Source: SAR324 cluster bacterium (GTDB taxonomy: Bacteria; SAR324; XYD2-FULL-50-16). Taken from it: 63,271 nucleotides of DNA. Below the pieces are notes generated by a model. It was not told the origin of the DNA and did no database searches. It saw nothing but the letters and a program-made list of their open reading frames with translations. This document shows, in pieces, positions 27,573 through 36,738 of the stretch. Position 1 is the stretch's first letter; every line of letters begins with the position of its first letter. The translations under genes were made by a program, and so were the position numbers. Location: the NCBI GenBank assembly GCA_028282885.1, contig JANQGX010000082.1:1-63271 (forward strand). The letters run 5' to 3'.

Positions 27573-27602
27573 ATTGTCGACATCTGCAGCGATTTTGTCG
27601 AC
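27573..27602 (+). promoter_or_regulatory. LytTR-type operator in the divergent promoter region
   Basis: ATTGTCGAC (27573-27581) and TTTGTCGAC (27594-27602) are direct repeats 21 bases apart. They lie between the CHASE2 kinase (start 27474) and the LytTR regulator (start 27751), about 100 and 150 bases from the respective starts. The same motif and spacing recur at 21526-21555. Together the four half-sites agree as nTTGTCGAy. I read them as autoregulatory sites of the LytTR protein. Confidence 0.6.
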
Positions 27603-27750
27603 TAACGACATAATCGTCAACCACTCAGTCATCAAACAGGGCTGCCCAATTGGTCCGGCGCATTCGCCATTTAGTCTTTGGCAATTTTGCCGCTGAATGT
27701 TAAAAATCAGAAAAGTCTTGATTTAACTTAAATTAAACCGAACACCGCTT

Positions 27751-28524
27751 GTGAAAAAAATAAGATCCATCATTGTAGAAGACGAGGAAGCTTCCCTTTA
27801 CATCTTGAAAGATGAGCTGGCGTCCTTTCCGAACGTTGAGATCATTCAGGAGTACAGGAACGGTAGAGACGGATTGAAGGGTATTAACAGCCTGAAACCG
27901 GATTTGATCTTTGTCGATATAGAAATGCCTGATATGAATGGATTTATGATGCTGCAACGGTTGGAATACGATCCCGCCGTCATCTTCTGCACCGGTCACA
28001 AAAAATACGCCCTGGAAGCATGGGATTTTGATGCTTCCGATTTTATCGTTAAACCGGTCAATTCAATACGAATCGCAAAAGCGCTTGAGAAGGCGCTGGA
28101 TGATATTCAACACAAACGATTGCAAAACAGACTGGTACAACAAAAGCTTTACGCCGGATTCATCGAACTTTCCTGGATTACCCATGAGGGGAAAAAAACA
28201 CGATACTTCTCTCCGGATGAGATCCATTACCTTAAGGGAGATCGCGATTATTTGAAAGTTTATGTCTCACCCGATATCGCTCGGGAATTAAAACTACCCG
28301 AAAATCTGTTGACGATAAAAAAAACAATGAAGTGGGCCGTCTCTGAATTGAGCAAACATAATTTTGTCCAAATTCACAAAAGCTATCTTGTCAACCTCGG
28401 TATGATTTCGGAATGGAACAGATCTTTGAAAGAGTTAAGATTGTATGGGCTGGAATCTGCTCTCCCAATCGGCCGAGCCTATATCAACCAACTGCAAGAA
28501 AAATGGCAGGAAGCCTTTGCCTGA
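27751..28524 (+). CDS. LytTR-family response regulator
   Basis: 257 aa with a GTG start. The receiver domain (~1-120) has VEDEE at the N-terminus, phospho-acceptor Asp56 in IFVDIEMP and the conserved Lys in FIVKPV. The C-terminal LytTR DNA-binding domain (~150-255) includes IHYLKGDRDYLKVY and FVQIHKSYLVNL. LytTR proteins bind direct repeats spaced about two helical turns. Its kinase is the divergent LytS-type protein, and its operators are probably the TTGTCGA pairs at 27573 and 21526. Confidence 0.93.
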   Translation: MKKIRSIIVEDEEASLYILKDELASFPNVEIIQEYRNGRDGLKGINSLKPDLIFVDIEMPDMNGFMMLQRLEYDPAVIFCTGHKKYALEAWDFDASDFIVKPVNSIRIAKALEKALDDIQHKRLQNRLVQQKLYAGFIELSWITHEGKKTRYFSPDEIHYLKGDRDYLKVYVSPDIARELKLPENLLTIKKTMKWAVSELSKHNFVQIHKSYLVNLGMISEWNRSLKELRLYGLESALPIGRAYINQLQEKWQEAFA

Positions 28525-28649
28525 TTGGAGTCCTCCATAGTTCGGACAAACCATTTCAAACAAAGCAATCCCTTGAGAAATCTATGCAATTAGTGCCAAG
28601 ATGCCCATGAAAACATCTGAAATTCATATAAACCATCTGAGGATACCCA

Positions 28650-30086
28650 TTGGTTAAACACGATTTTGCGGTTGCCGATTTCTTTTCATTTCTCTTCTGT
28701 TTGGCATTTGCCTTGATCGGGGTGGTGTTTATATATCGATACCGACGACTCAAAGAGGCCGATAAAAAAATCATCCTGCAACTTCAGAAGGAAATCACCG
28801 AAAAGAACGAAATTGAAAAGGCACTACGCCAAAGCGAAAACCGGTTTCAAATGGCACTGGCCGGGGCTAATGATGGGCTCTTCGATGCTGACCAGGTAAC
28901 GGGTAAAATTTACTACTCTCCTCGTTGGAAAAGCATGTTGGGCTATGAAGACGATGAAATAGGCGATAGTCTCGATGAGTGGGAAAGCCGTTTGCATCCC
29001 GATGAAAAGGACCAGGTCACCCGTCTCGCCTATGAATTCGCATCCGGGAAAAGCGAACGCTTTGAAGTCGAGTTTCGACTGCGCCACAAAAATGGCAACT
29101 ATCTCAATATTGTTTCCAGGTCTTATGCGATGACCAATGAGTCCGGGGAGATTGTTCGAACAGTTGGCACCCATCTTGATATAACGGAACTGCGCAAAGC
29201 GGAAGAAGCTTTGAAAAAAGCGCACGATTTGCTGGAACAAAGGGTTGAGGAGAGAACCAGGGAGCTAAAGGAGATCAATCGAAAACTTGCCAATGAGATC
29301 CGGGTACGCAAGGAGGCTGAATTCAAAATGTTTTCCGCCAAACAGATGGCAGAATCAGCCAATCAGGCCAAGAGCGACTTCCTGGCAAACATCTCCCATG
29401 AACTCAGGAATCCCATGCACCACATTCTCAGTTATTCAAAATACGGGATTGAAAAGTTTGACAAGGTTGATCAGGAGAAACATCGACACTATTTCAACCA
29501 GATAAGAAAGTCCTCTGAACGACTGATGTTCCTGCTAAACGATCTGCTGGACCTCTCCAAGCTGGAAGCGGGACGCATGGATTACAGGATTGAAAGCTGC
29601 AATATCCGGGATATCTTTCTGGAAACCGGGAATGAATTCAGGTCTCTGCTGGAAAAGAAACATCTCACACTCAACATATTGGAACCTTCCGTAGATCCAA
29701 TCCTCTCCTGTGATAAACATCGCATTGCCCAAATTGCACGAAACCTGATCGACAATGCCGTCAAGTATTCGGATGAAAGGGGGGAGATTGAAGTCAGTTT
29801 TGAAAAAGCCGTGCTGAAGAACTCGCATGCCGGGAAAAACAGCGTTGATGCTCTCCAGGTTTCGGTTTTTGACCAGGGAATCGGCATTCCAAGCGAGGAG
29901 CTCGAATTTGTCTTTGATAAATTCACCCAAAGCAGCAAAACCAGTACCGGGGCAGGGGGTACCGGGCTGGGTCTTGCTATCTGCAAGGAGATTGTCAACG
30001 CGCACAACGGTCGGATCTGGGCGGAACACAATTCGCCCAAAGGCACCGTTTTCAGACTGGTCATTCCCTATCGGCTTGAGCTTTAG
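28650..30086 (+). CDS. PAS-domain sensor histidine kinase
   Basis: 478 aa; the only usable start I see is TTG 28650. One N-terminal membrane helix (~10-30) is followed by a short coiled coil, a PAS_3-type domain (~65-185, with YYSPRWKSMLGY), a long coiled coil (~185-235), a HisKA domain with phospho-acceptor His250 in NISHELRNPMHH, and a HATPase domain with NLIDNAVKYS, DQGIGIP and GTGLGLAI. It is orphan in place: the preceding LytTR regulator already has its own kinase, and the next gene is convergent. Its partner receiver is unknown. Confidence 0.88.
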   Translation: MVKHDFAVADFFSFLFCLAFALIGVVFIYRYRRLKEADKKIILQLQKEITEKNEIEKALRQSENRFQMALAGANDGLFDADQVTGKIYYSPRWKSMLGYEDDEIGDSLDEWESRLHPDEKDQVTRLAYEFASGKSERFEVEFRLRHKNGNYLNIVSRSYAMTNESGEIVRTVGTHLDITELRKAEEALKKAHDLLEQRVEERTRELKEINRKLANEIRVRKEAEFKMFSAKQMAESANQAKSDFLANISHELRNPMHHILSYSKYGIEKFDKVDQEKHRHYFNQIRKSSERLMFLLNDLLDLSKLEAGRMDYRIESCNIRDIFLETGNEFRSLLEKKHLTLNILEPSVDPILSCDKHRIAQIARNLIDNAVKYSDERGEIEVSFEKAVLKNSHAGKNSVDALQVSVFDQGIGIPSEELEFVFDKFTQSSKTSTGAGGTGLGLAICKEIVNAHNGRIWAEHNSPKGTVFRLVIPYRLEL

Positions 30087-30105
30087 AACCTGCCAGCCTT
30101 CCGCT

Positions 30106-31212
30106 TCAGTTCAAAAAACCTAAAACCAGTGAATTGACTCGCTCCGGTTCTTCAGCCCAGATGGCATGACTGGTGTCCAGGATTTCAGTTTTTAAATTGG
30201 GCATATTCCCGGTGTAATCCATTACCATTTCAGGCTTACCCACCAGATTATCCTTTCTTCCGAGAATCAATAAAACCGGTAATCCTATCTCCTGCAATTG
30301 CTGTCGGCTGAAGGTGGTTGGCATCGCTTCCCTGGCTGTCACCCCTTCAAATACCAGACGCATCCACTCGATGATTTCCTCGGTGTTATCGTTACCCCCA
30401 TCAATCATCCAGTCAACAAAGGATCTTTGCACCGGTTCGGCAGGAAACAGCGTCAGCAGTACAATTCTCAGCAGGGTGCTGCGGGTAACGGGGTTCACAC
30501 CCATAGGCCCCAACAACACCAGCTTGTCAACCTTTTGCGGCTGATACAAAGCCATATTGGTGGCGATAAATCCACCATAGGAAGCACCAATGATGTGTGC
30601 TTTTTCAATCTCGAGAAAATCCATGATTTCGCTGTAAAGCTGCGCGACATCCTTACCATCCCTGGTCGGTCGGTCGATGTTTTCAAGAGCACTTTTTCCG
30701 ACCTCTCCAATGGCGTCAATGGCAAACGTCCGAAAATAATCATTTAATCCTTCAATATTGTATTTCCAAGACCATGAAGGGAGTGCACCGGCATGCAGCA
30801 GCAATGCCGGGGGAGCATTTTTCGGACCGCTGATGATAACATGCACCCTTCCCAGTCGGGTATTCACAAACAGACTGGTATAGGGAACCGGCCAATCCTC
30901 CATCAATTCGTCATACTTCTTCATAAATCGGGATTCATGTTCGGCTGAATCATAGATGGAATCCGGTCTGTTCATCTGCCCTGTCAGGTAAAGCAGCATC
31001 AACAAGCCAACAATCGCCGCCAACCGCCCCTTCCTGGTTATGAATCCCTCTTCGCGCCTATCGATTATCTGACGAAGGGGCGGGAACAGTAGCAAAACTA
31101 TACCCGCAACCATACCAGCCCGAAGCCAGTCTTCATTAGACAACATCGAAAGCGCAAACAGAAAAAACGCCAGACATAAAAGCCAGTTAAAGGCAACAGC
31201 AAGGTATTTCAT
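30106..31212 (-). CDS. Membrane-anchored alpha/beta hydrolase
   Basis: 368 aa. Three hydrophobic segments lie in the first ~90 residues, followed by an alpha/beta-hydrolase domain (~125-365). Seen are the oxyanion-region LLHAGALPSWSW, the nucleophile elbow GASYGG, the acid region LGRKDNLVG and a C-terminal catalytic His in DTSHAIW. The substrate is not predictable. Start ATG 31212 is chosen over an in-frame upstream start because GGAGAG lies at the right distance. It is convergent with the PAS kinase gene, with a 19-base gap. Confidence 0.85.
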   Translation of the reverse strand: MKYLAVAFNWLLCLAFFLFALSMLSNEDWLRAGMVAGIVLLLFPPLRQIIDRREEGFITRKGRLAAIVGLLMLLYLTGQMNRPDSIYDSAEHESRFMKKYDELMEDWPVPYTSLFVNTRLGRVHVIISGPKNAPPALLLHAGALPSWSWKYNIEGLNDYFRTFAIDAIGEVGKSALENIDRPTRDGKDVAQLYSEIMDFLEIEKAHIIGASYGGFIATNMALYQPQKVDKLVLLGPMGVNPVTRSTLLRIVLLTLFPAEPVQRSFVDWMIDGGNDNTEEIIEWMRLVFEGVTAREAMPTTFSRQQLQEIGLPVLLILGRKDNLVGKPEMVMDYTGNMPNLKTEILDTSHAIWAEEPERVNSLVLGFLN

Positions 31213-31323
31213 GGTTTTATCTCTCCGGATTCGGGAATAGTGAACCAACTGGATTTCTCTTCGGTATGTTTTTTAGAGATAAACGAATGCTGTCATGCTG
31301 GCAAATCCAAAAACCAGGCTTCA

Positions 31324-32496
31324 TCAATCAGAAACACCGACCGTTTTCCTTGATTCCGGCAGCGCAGTGGAAAGTAATGCGTTGAGGAGAGGGAAAAGCG
31401 TCAAAACTGCCAGTGCCCACCAGATACCTTTGTGATCCCCAACCATGCCAATGAATGGAGCCATAATCCCGCCAAAAGCAACTGATAATCCCAGGGTAAC
31501 ACCGGAAGAAAATCCGACATGGTTTGGGAGGTAATTCTGCCCCAGAACAATAGTAGGACTATAGGTTGCCGTGAGCATGAAGCCAATGGGAACCAGGAAA
31601 ATCAGGGCAATGCTCGGATTATCGATCATGATAAAAATCGGTAACAGGACTGTCAGTCCCAAAAAGCCGATAATGATGATTCTTTTGAATCCAAACCGGT
31701 CCGATATCCATCCGCCCGCCAAATTACCGAATACACCGGATATAACCAAGGTCGACAGGGCAATCCCGCCTTCCGCCATGGTTCGGTTAAAGTGCCCTGT
31801 CCAGTACAGGGGGATGAAAGTATTGATTCCAAAAAAGATAGTTGACCTTCCCATGATGATGAGGCTTAACAGGGAAAAAGCCAGCCAACGATCCTCTTTT
31901 CGCTGGCTTTGCCCATGCTTAACCGAATGATGATTGCCTGCTTCCAGGGAATTAAAACGTTTGAGTCCGCCGACCAGGATAAGAAAGGTTACCAATGCAG
32001 GAATGATCAGGACAACAGTTCCCCTTAATCCTGCGGTCAGCATTGCGGTTGTGGCGATGATCGGTCCAATCGCAAACCCGAGAATCCCCCCGAGGCCGAA
32101 TAAACTCATGGAAGTTCCCTTTTTATCACCAGCCGCAAAGTTAACCAACCTGGCCGCCTGAGGATGAAATGCAGCGATGCCGATTCCGCTGATGATCGTC
32201 AAAATGATAATCTGGTAGTAGTCAGCAACCAATCCGATTGATCCGATTCCCAACCCGGCCATTAATACAGCAACCGGCAAAAGCCAGTTTTTACTGACGC
32301 GATCGGCTATGGTTCCGAAGAGTGGCTGAATAACGGCAGATGAGCTATTGGCCGCAAATATGATTGTGGCTCCGGCTGAATAACTCAGACCGTATTCGGA
32401 TATCAAAAACGGCAGAATGGCTGGTAGAGCTCCCTGGTTGATGTCAGTTATCAAATGACCAAACGATAAAACCAGCACCATATTATATCGAGTCAT
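31324..32496 (-). CDS. fsr: MFS transporter, fosmidomycin-resistance (Fsr) type
   Basis: 390 aa with about twelve membrane helices. The N-terminus (FGHLITDINQGALPAILPFL) is characteristic of the Fsr subgroup of the major facilitator superfamily. The loop-2 MFS motif is seen as GTIADRVSKNW and its C-half copy as GGWISDRFGFKR. Fsr proteins are proton-driven drug efflux pumps; the natural substrate is uncertain. Start ATG 32496 follows a good ribosome-binding site (GGGAGG). It is divergent from an AraC-type regulator that probably controls it. Confidence 0.88.
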   Translation of the reverse strand: MTRYNMVLVLSFGHLITDINQGALPAILPFLISEYGLSYSAGATIIFAANSSSAVIQPLFGTIADRVSKNWLLPVAVLMAGLGIGSIGLVADYYQIIILTIISGIGIAAFHPQAARLVNFAAGDKKGTSMSLFGLGGILGFAIGPIIATTAMLTAGLRGTVVLIIPALVTFLILVGGLKRFNSLEAGNHHSVKHGQSQRKEDRWLAFSLLSLIIMGRSTIFFGINTFIPLYWTGHFNRTMAEGGIALSTLVISGVFGNLAGGWISDRFGFKRIIIIGFLGLTVLLPIFIMIDNPSIALIFLVPIGFMLTATYSPTIVLGQNYLPNHVGFSSGVTLGLSVAFGGIMAPFIGMVGDHKGIWWALAVLTLFPLLNALLSTALPESRKTVGVSD

Positions 32497-32722
32497 GAAA
32501 CCTCCCAATTATGTTCAATCATTTCATCAATCCGGATCCGGGGTTTCACCCGTATCCTGAAACCAGGGATTTTGATCCGATTTTGAGAAATGCACGCCGT
32601 TTTATTCAAAATCCACCGGCATCTCACAGGCCGGTTAGCTGCAGCCGGATTACCCGGATAAAGATAAAGTTTGAAATTATCTGATTTGATGCTACCATCT
32701 AACATCGTAACCCGCTTTCGTT

Positions 32723-32755
32723 AAAAGGACAAAAAATACCGAGAAAAGGACAAAA
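32723..32755 (+). repeat. 12-bp direct repeat at 21-bp spacing, likely AraC-type operator
   Basis: AAAAGGACAAAA occurs at 32723-32734 and again at 32744-32755, exactly 21 bases apart. AraC-family proteins often bind direct repeats with this two-turn spacing. The second copy contains the AAGGA ribosome-binding site and runs into the start codon of the regulator gene, so binding there would block its own expression. Confidence 0.45.
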
Positions 32756-33528
32756 TGGATTCTCATCTTCCTATCAATGAATTACTGCAAATCCCACGTC
32801 CTGTCGTCGCGGTTGCCAGGGATTTTCCGGACGGTCATCAAATTGATTTTCACCAACACAACCGTTCCCAACTATTATACGCGGCCTTTGGGGTTATGAC
32901 CGTCACGACTGCCGTTGGGCTCTGGGTTGTTCCCCCTTTCAGGGCAATCAGGATACCGGCATTCACCGACCATCAAATAAACTGCTCCGGAGACCTCAAA
33001 CTCCGCACTGTTTACCTGGAACCTGAATCCAAACCTGACCCGCAACAGCAATGTCATGTGGTGTCGGTACCCCCGCTCCTCAGGGAATTGATTTTATACG
33101 CTGTCAACATGCCACGTTTATACGAATATCATAGTGCGGATGAAAGAATACTCCTGGTTATTCAAGACCAAATTAAAGTGTTGCAAGTGAATCCTCTCGA
33201 TTTGAGATTGCCAAAAGATAACCGCCTGCGTGAGATTTACGAACAGCTTTCAGAGAATCCGGCCGATACGAGGACCCTGGAATCGTGGGCCAAATTCACA
33301 GGAACAACCCGTAGAACCCTAACCAGGCTTTTCTCCAAAGAACTTGGAATCAGCTTCAACCAGTGGCGACAACAGATCAGAATTCTGGAAGCGCTCAGAC
33401 AGCTTGGGTGCAATGAACCGGTCACTACCGTTGCCCTGAACCTGGGCTATAACAGCCCAAGTGCCTTCATTGCCATGTTCAAAAAAGCGTTGGGAAAAAC
33501 CCCCGGTCAGTACTTTGCTTCAACTTAG
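32755..33528 (+). CDS. AraC-family transcriptional regulator
   Basis: 257 aa. An N-terminal cupin-like effector domain (~15-110, with GHQIDFHQHNRSQLLYA) is followed by a two-helix-turn-helix AraC domain (~155-255). The first HTH spans TLESWAKFTGTTRRTLTRLF and the second VTTVALNLGYNSPSAFIAMF, ending in the conserved ALGKTPGQY. It is divergent from the MFS pump, the usual arrangement for a pump and its regulator. A 21-bp-spaced direct repeat overlaps its ribosome-binding site. Confidence 0.92.
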   Translation: MDSHLPINELLQIPRPVVAVARDFPDGHQIDFHQHNRSQLLYAAFGVMTVTTAVGLWVVPPFRAIRIPAFTDHQINCSGDLKLRTVYLEPESKPDPQQQCHVVSVPPLLRELILYAVNMPRLYEYHSADERILLVIQDQIKVLQVNPLDLRLPKDNRLREIYEQLSENPADTRTLESWAKFTGTTRRTLTRLFSKELGISFNQWRQQIRILEALRQLGCNEPVTTVALNLGYNSPSAFIAMFKKALGKTPGQYFAST

Positions 33529-33595
33529 GCTCTCTCAAAAACAGCTATCTGGATTTCGGATTAATCAAATATTTACTAAAAATTTTAAATCGCAA

Positions 33596-33635
33596 GACAA
33601 TAATACTTGTCATTTATAAAAAACTGCTATACATT
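33596..33635 (+). promoter_or_regulatory. Candidate promoter and TetR operator
   Basis: TTGTCA (33607-33612) and TACATT (33630-33635) are 17 bases apart and about 50 bases upstream of the TetR gene. The -35 box overlaps an inverted repeat, GACAA (33596-33600) and TTGTC (33607-33611). An inverted repeat over the -35 box is the normal arrangement for TetR autorepression. The palindrome arms are short, so this is tentative. Confidence 0.35.
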
Positions 33636-33686
33636 AATATCAAATGAAGCGCTTTTTAAAAGAAGTAAATTTCTGAATGGAGAAAA

Positions 33687-34415
33687 ATGAAAATCAGCAA
33701 TCAGCAGAAAAAAAAGAATCGCAAGAAAATCATCGGTGTGGCTGTTGATGTGATGATCGACAAGGGATTCAAAGATGCCACCATGCGGGCAATAGCCAAG
33801 CAGGCGGAAATCGGAGACGCAACCATTTACAACTATTTTCCGACAAAGGAATCCATTCTCTTTGCCTATTACGAAGAAAAACTGGCAACCTGCGTGGAAA
33901 AACTGCGCAAGGTGGAGAAATTCAACGAATTCACGATTCATGAGCAATTGCAGACCTTTTTCGAGATTCAACTGGAGCAATTTCTTCCCGATCGGGAGTT
34001 TATCGCTCTCAGTTTCAAAAAGATCTTCTTCTCCATGAGTCAGAATGCGGAACTACTCGATTCGATTCAGGAACAGTTCGAAAAGATCATAGCCGATATT
34101 TTCGAAGCAGCCATTGAAGTAAACGAGATTCCCGAACAGGTCTTTCAGCAGATTATTTATCATCTCTTCTGGGATTACTATGTGGGTATGATTATCTTCT
34201 GGCTGAACGACAAATCGGACCAGTTTTCCGATACCAGCGTTATGATCGACAAAACTCTGGACCTGTTTTGCGCCATACTGAAGGCTGGTGCTGTCAACAA
34301 GTTGTTCGATATCGGGTCCTATTTTTTTAAAAACCATTTCCTGGGCCGGCTGGACCGATTCAAGAAACGTGTCGACACCATCAAGCTGATCAAACGCGAA
34401 TTCATGGGAAAATAG
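33687..34415 (+). CDS. TetR-family transcriptional regulator
   Basis: 242 aa. The N-terminal HTH (~10-60) is a clear TetR domain: VAVDVMIDKGFKDATMRAIAKQAEIGDATIYNYFPTKESIL is seen across residues ~15-55, with the recognition helix ending in the typical YNYFPTKE. The C-terminal ligand-binding part is family-variable and gives no hint of the effector. Its stop codon is directly followed by the ATG of the ABC1 kinase gene, so the two are one transcription unit and the regulator probably controls it. Confidence 0.92.
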   Translation: MKISNQQKKKNRKKIIGVAVDVMIDKGFKDATMRAIAKQAEIGDATIYNYFPTKESILFAYYEEKLATCVEKLRKVEKFNEFTIHEQLQTFFEIQLEQFLPDREFIALSFKKIFFSMSQNAELLDSIQEQFEKIIADIFEAAIEVNEIPEQVFQQIIYHLFWDYYVGMIIFWLNDKSDQFSDTSVMIDKTLDLFCAILKAGAVNKLFDIGSYFFKNHFLGRLDRFKKRVDTIKLIKREFMGK

Positions 34416-35711
34416 ATGAGCGAGAATTTACCGGAGAGCAAGCTGCGGAGAACGGTGGTTGGAGGCAAAACTGCGGCCAATGTCAGTGGTAAAGTCCTCA
34501 AATACCTCGCCAAAAAGCCCTTCCTGAAGAAAGAGGATCAGCAGAGGGCGAGAGCAAGTCTGGAAAAGGACTACGCGGCTGAAATCTTCAAGGGACTAGT
34601 CATGCTCAAGGGTACTGCCCTGAAGATCGCCCAGATGCTCAGTTTCGAATTGGACATTGTTCCACCGTCGATCAGAAAAGAGCTGGAAAAATCCTACAAT
34701 CGCGTTCCCCCGATTAACAGGGCCCTGGTTCGTAAAGCAATAGTCAACGCTTTTGATCAATCACCGGAATCAACCTTCGGGAGTTTCGATTATCAAGCCT
34801 TTGCAGCAGCCAGTCTCGGACAAGTGCACAAGGCAGAGGATGCAAATGGGAACAGGCTTGCCGTCAAGGTTCAATACCCCGGAATCGGAAAAACGATTCA
34901 AAACGACATCCAGATGGTTCGCAGCCTGACAGCACCCACTCCTTATGCCAGGTTTGTTCACCCTGTACTTGAGGAGATTGAAAAGCGCCTGATGGAAGAG
35001 GTCGACTACCTTCAGGAGGCCGAAAACACAGCTTATTTCCATCAACATTTACGTCTGGAAGGACTTGTCATTCCCTCGGTAAAGCAGGACCTGTCCACAA
35101 AAACCGTTTTAACCACCGAGTATCTGGATGGCATCTCCCTTGATAGCTGGATTGCCACCAATCCATCACAAGAAGAACGAGACAGGGTGGCCGCCATACT
35201 CAATGAGCAGTTTCTGTTCAGTCTCTTCGAGCTAAAACGTCTTCACGCCGATCCCAATCCGGGAAACTATCTTATTCTGGATAACAATGTTGTCGGTCTG
35301 GTTGATTTTGGTTGTGTCAAACGGTTTTCAGAAGAGTTTATCGAGCTGTATCGTCAGATTACCCGAACACTGATCAAGGGGAACAGGGAGGATTATTTCC
35401 ATTACCTGAGGAAAATGAATGTCCTCCGATCCAAGGTTGATGCTGAAACAGAAGATGAAATCTACCAGGTCTTCAGGAAGATCAGGGACTGGTTCAAACA
35501 GCTCTATGAGCCCGATATGTTCGACTTCGGCCTCCATTCAGATTTCATTGCCGAAGGGAAGCAAATAATGCAGGAGACCTATCCGTTTCGAAAATACTTT
35601 CAGCCCAATCCCGAATTTGTATTTCTAAACCGAACTCACTATGGATTATTCCGTATTTACGAAAAACTGAAAGCCAGGGTCAAACTGAAAAATCTTTATG
35701 AATGGGGCTAA
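34416..35711 (+). CDS. ABC1/UbiB (AarF)-family atypical kinase
   Basis: 431 aa. The ABC1 signatures are visible: an N-terminal extension with LKIAQML in place of the usual KxGQ, the Ala-rich nucleotide loop AAASLGQVHKA, the invariant Lys in AVKVQYPG, the LMEEVDYLQEAEN motif, the catalytic LHADPNPGNYL and metal-binding VDFGC. Family members are atypical ATPases/kinases tied to quinone or isoprenoid lipid metabolism, often at the membrane. The KxGQ change to KIAQ is a point to note. Zero-base spacing from the TetR gene. Confidence 0.9.
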   Translation: MSENLPESKLRRTVVGGKTAANVSGKVLKYLAKKPFLKKEDQQRARASLEKDYAAEIFKGLVMLKGTALKIAQMLSFELDIVPPSIRKELEKSYNRVPPINRALVRKAIVNAFDQSPESTFGSFDYQAFAAASLGQVHKAEDANGNRLAVKVQYPGIGKTIQNDIQMVRSLTAPTPYARFVHPVLEEIEKRLMEEVDYLQEAENTAYFHQHLRLEGLVIPSVKQDLSTKTVLTTEYLDGISLDSWIATNPSQEERDRVAAILNEQFLFSLFELKRLHADPNPGNYLILDNNVVGLVDFGCVKRFSEEFIELYRQITRTLIKGNREDYFHYLRKMNVLRSKVDAETEDEIYQVFRKIRDWFKQLYEPDMFDFGLHSDFIAEGKQIMQETYPFRKYFQPNPEFVFLNRTHYGLFRIYEKLKARVKLKNLYEWG

Positions 35712-35841
35712 GCAGGTTCAATGGAATCCAAAGGATCGTCGGATTTTGATTCTTCACTTTGCCAAGTTTTAAACCCGCAACCGGATGGGGAAGCGTTAAG
35801 CTCCCGATACACTATTTATCAAGTCAAGGAGAACAATAGAC

Positions 35842-36279
35842 ATGGAAAAGGAAAACAACAGATTTCTTTTTACTGCCGGGATGGCCAGTCTGATCATCGC
35901 GATTCTTCATGCGGTGATGATTTATGTCGGACCGGAGGCTTATCGATTTTTCGAAGCCGGAGAGGATATGGTTCGCATGGCCAATGAAGGCTCGTGGATT
36001 CCCCCGGCCGTAACAACCGGACTGATTGGAATCTTTACTATCTTCGCTCTTTATGCTTTCTCCGGTGGTAGAATTCTAAAACCGTTGCCTTTTTTGAGAC
36101 CCATCCTTTTTCTGATTGGTCTGATATTTACCCTTCGGGGACTGGCCGTGTTTTACTTTCTTTATATGTTGATTGCATCCACCGAACCCGAGATGTTAAA
36201 AAACCTGGTCTTTTCCCTGGTTTCACTTTTGGTGGGTCTCCTCTACCTCACGGGTTGGTCAATATTAATTCGGGATTGA
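35842..36279 (+). CDS. Small membrane protein, four predicted helices
   Basis: 145 aa, family not recognised. Four hydrophobic segments lie at about 8-28, 55-75, 83-108 and 120-142, with few charges between them. A good ribosome-binding site (AAGGAG) precedes the ATG. It is 130 bases after the ABC1 kinase on the same strand and could be the last gene of that unit. No transporter or enzyme signature is visible. Confidence 0.7.
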   Translation: MEKENNRFLFTAGMASLIIAILHAVMIYVGPEAYRFFEAGEDMVRMANEGSWIPPAVTTGLIGIFTIFALYAFSGGRILKPLPFLRPILFLIGLIFTLRGLAVFYFLYMLIASTEPEMLKNLVFSLVSLLVGLLYLTGWSILIRD

Positions 36280-36738
36280 CCCGGTATGCTCTCCCTTTTC
36301 CCTCAAGTGCCACTAATCCGACAGCGATAAACTAAAACATGAATACGGCTTGTAACTGCCGTATTCCAGAGGATTATGAAGAATTTCCTTCTTGCCGGGT
36401 TTACAATAAGAAGTTAAACCTTTAACATCTTATCACCTGAAACCCGAATCATCACATCAGTACATATTGGTTGTGTAGTTCCCGATATAACCACAATTCA
36501 CGGAAATTACGGATGTTCAACTCTTGCCGGTAAATTGGTTTAGTTCCGTGAGATAGACCTTACCCGGGAATAGTGCTAAAAAGTCATATGGGAAACCGGA
36601 GGGTCCGGTCGACTACAAAGTTTTGCATGATTATCAGTTGTATTATCTCAATAAAAGTCAACACTCAACGAGGCGATCGAATCAAAACACATCCGTTGAT
36701 CGGCTGGAAGCATTAATTACAAAAAGGGGAGACATATC
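36280..36738. other. Intergenic region with one hairpin
   Basis: About 460 bases without a supported gene. The only clear structure is a perfect nine-base inverted repeat, GAATACGGC (36341-36349) and GCCGTATTC (36358-36366), with an eight-base loop. It lies 60 bases after the membrane-protein stop and could end that transcript, although no T-run follows on the plus strand. The rest, presumably the promoter region of the next gene, shows nothing I can name. Confidence 0.45.

Noticed and set aside
35721..35987. Possible 88-aa gene after the ABC1 kinase
   Set aside because: It overlaps the better membrane-protein gene in another frame, and the latter has a ribosome-binding site and coherent membrane helices.
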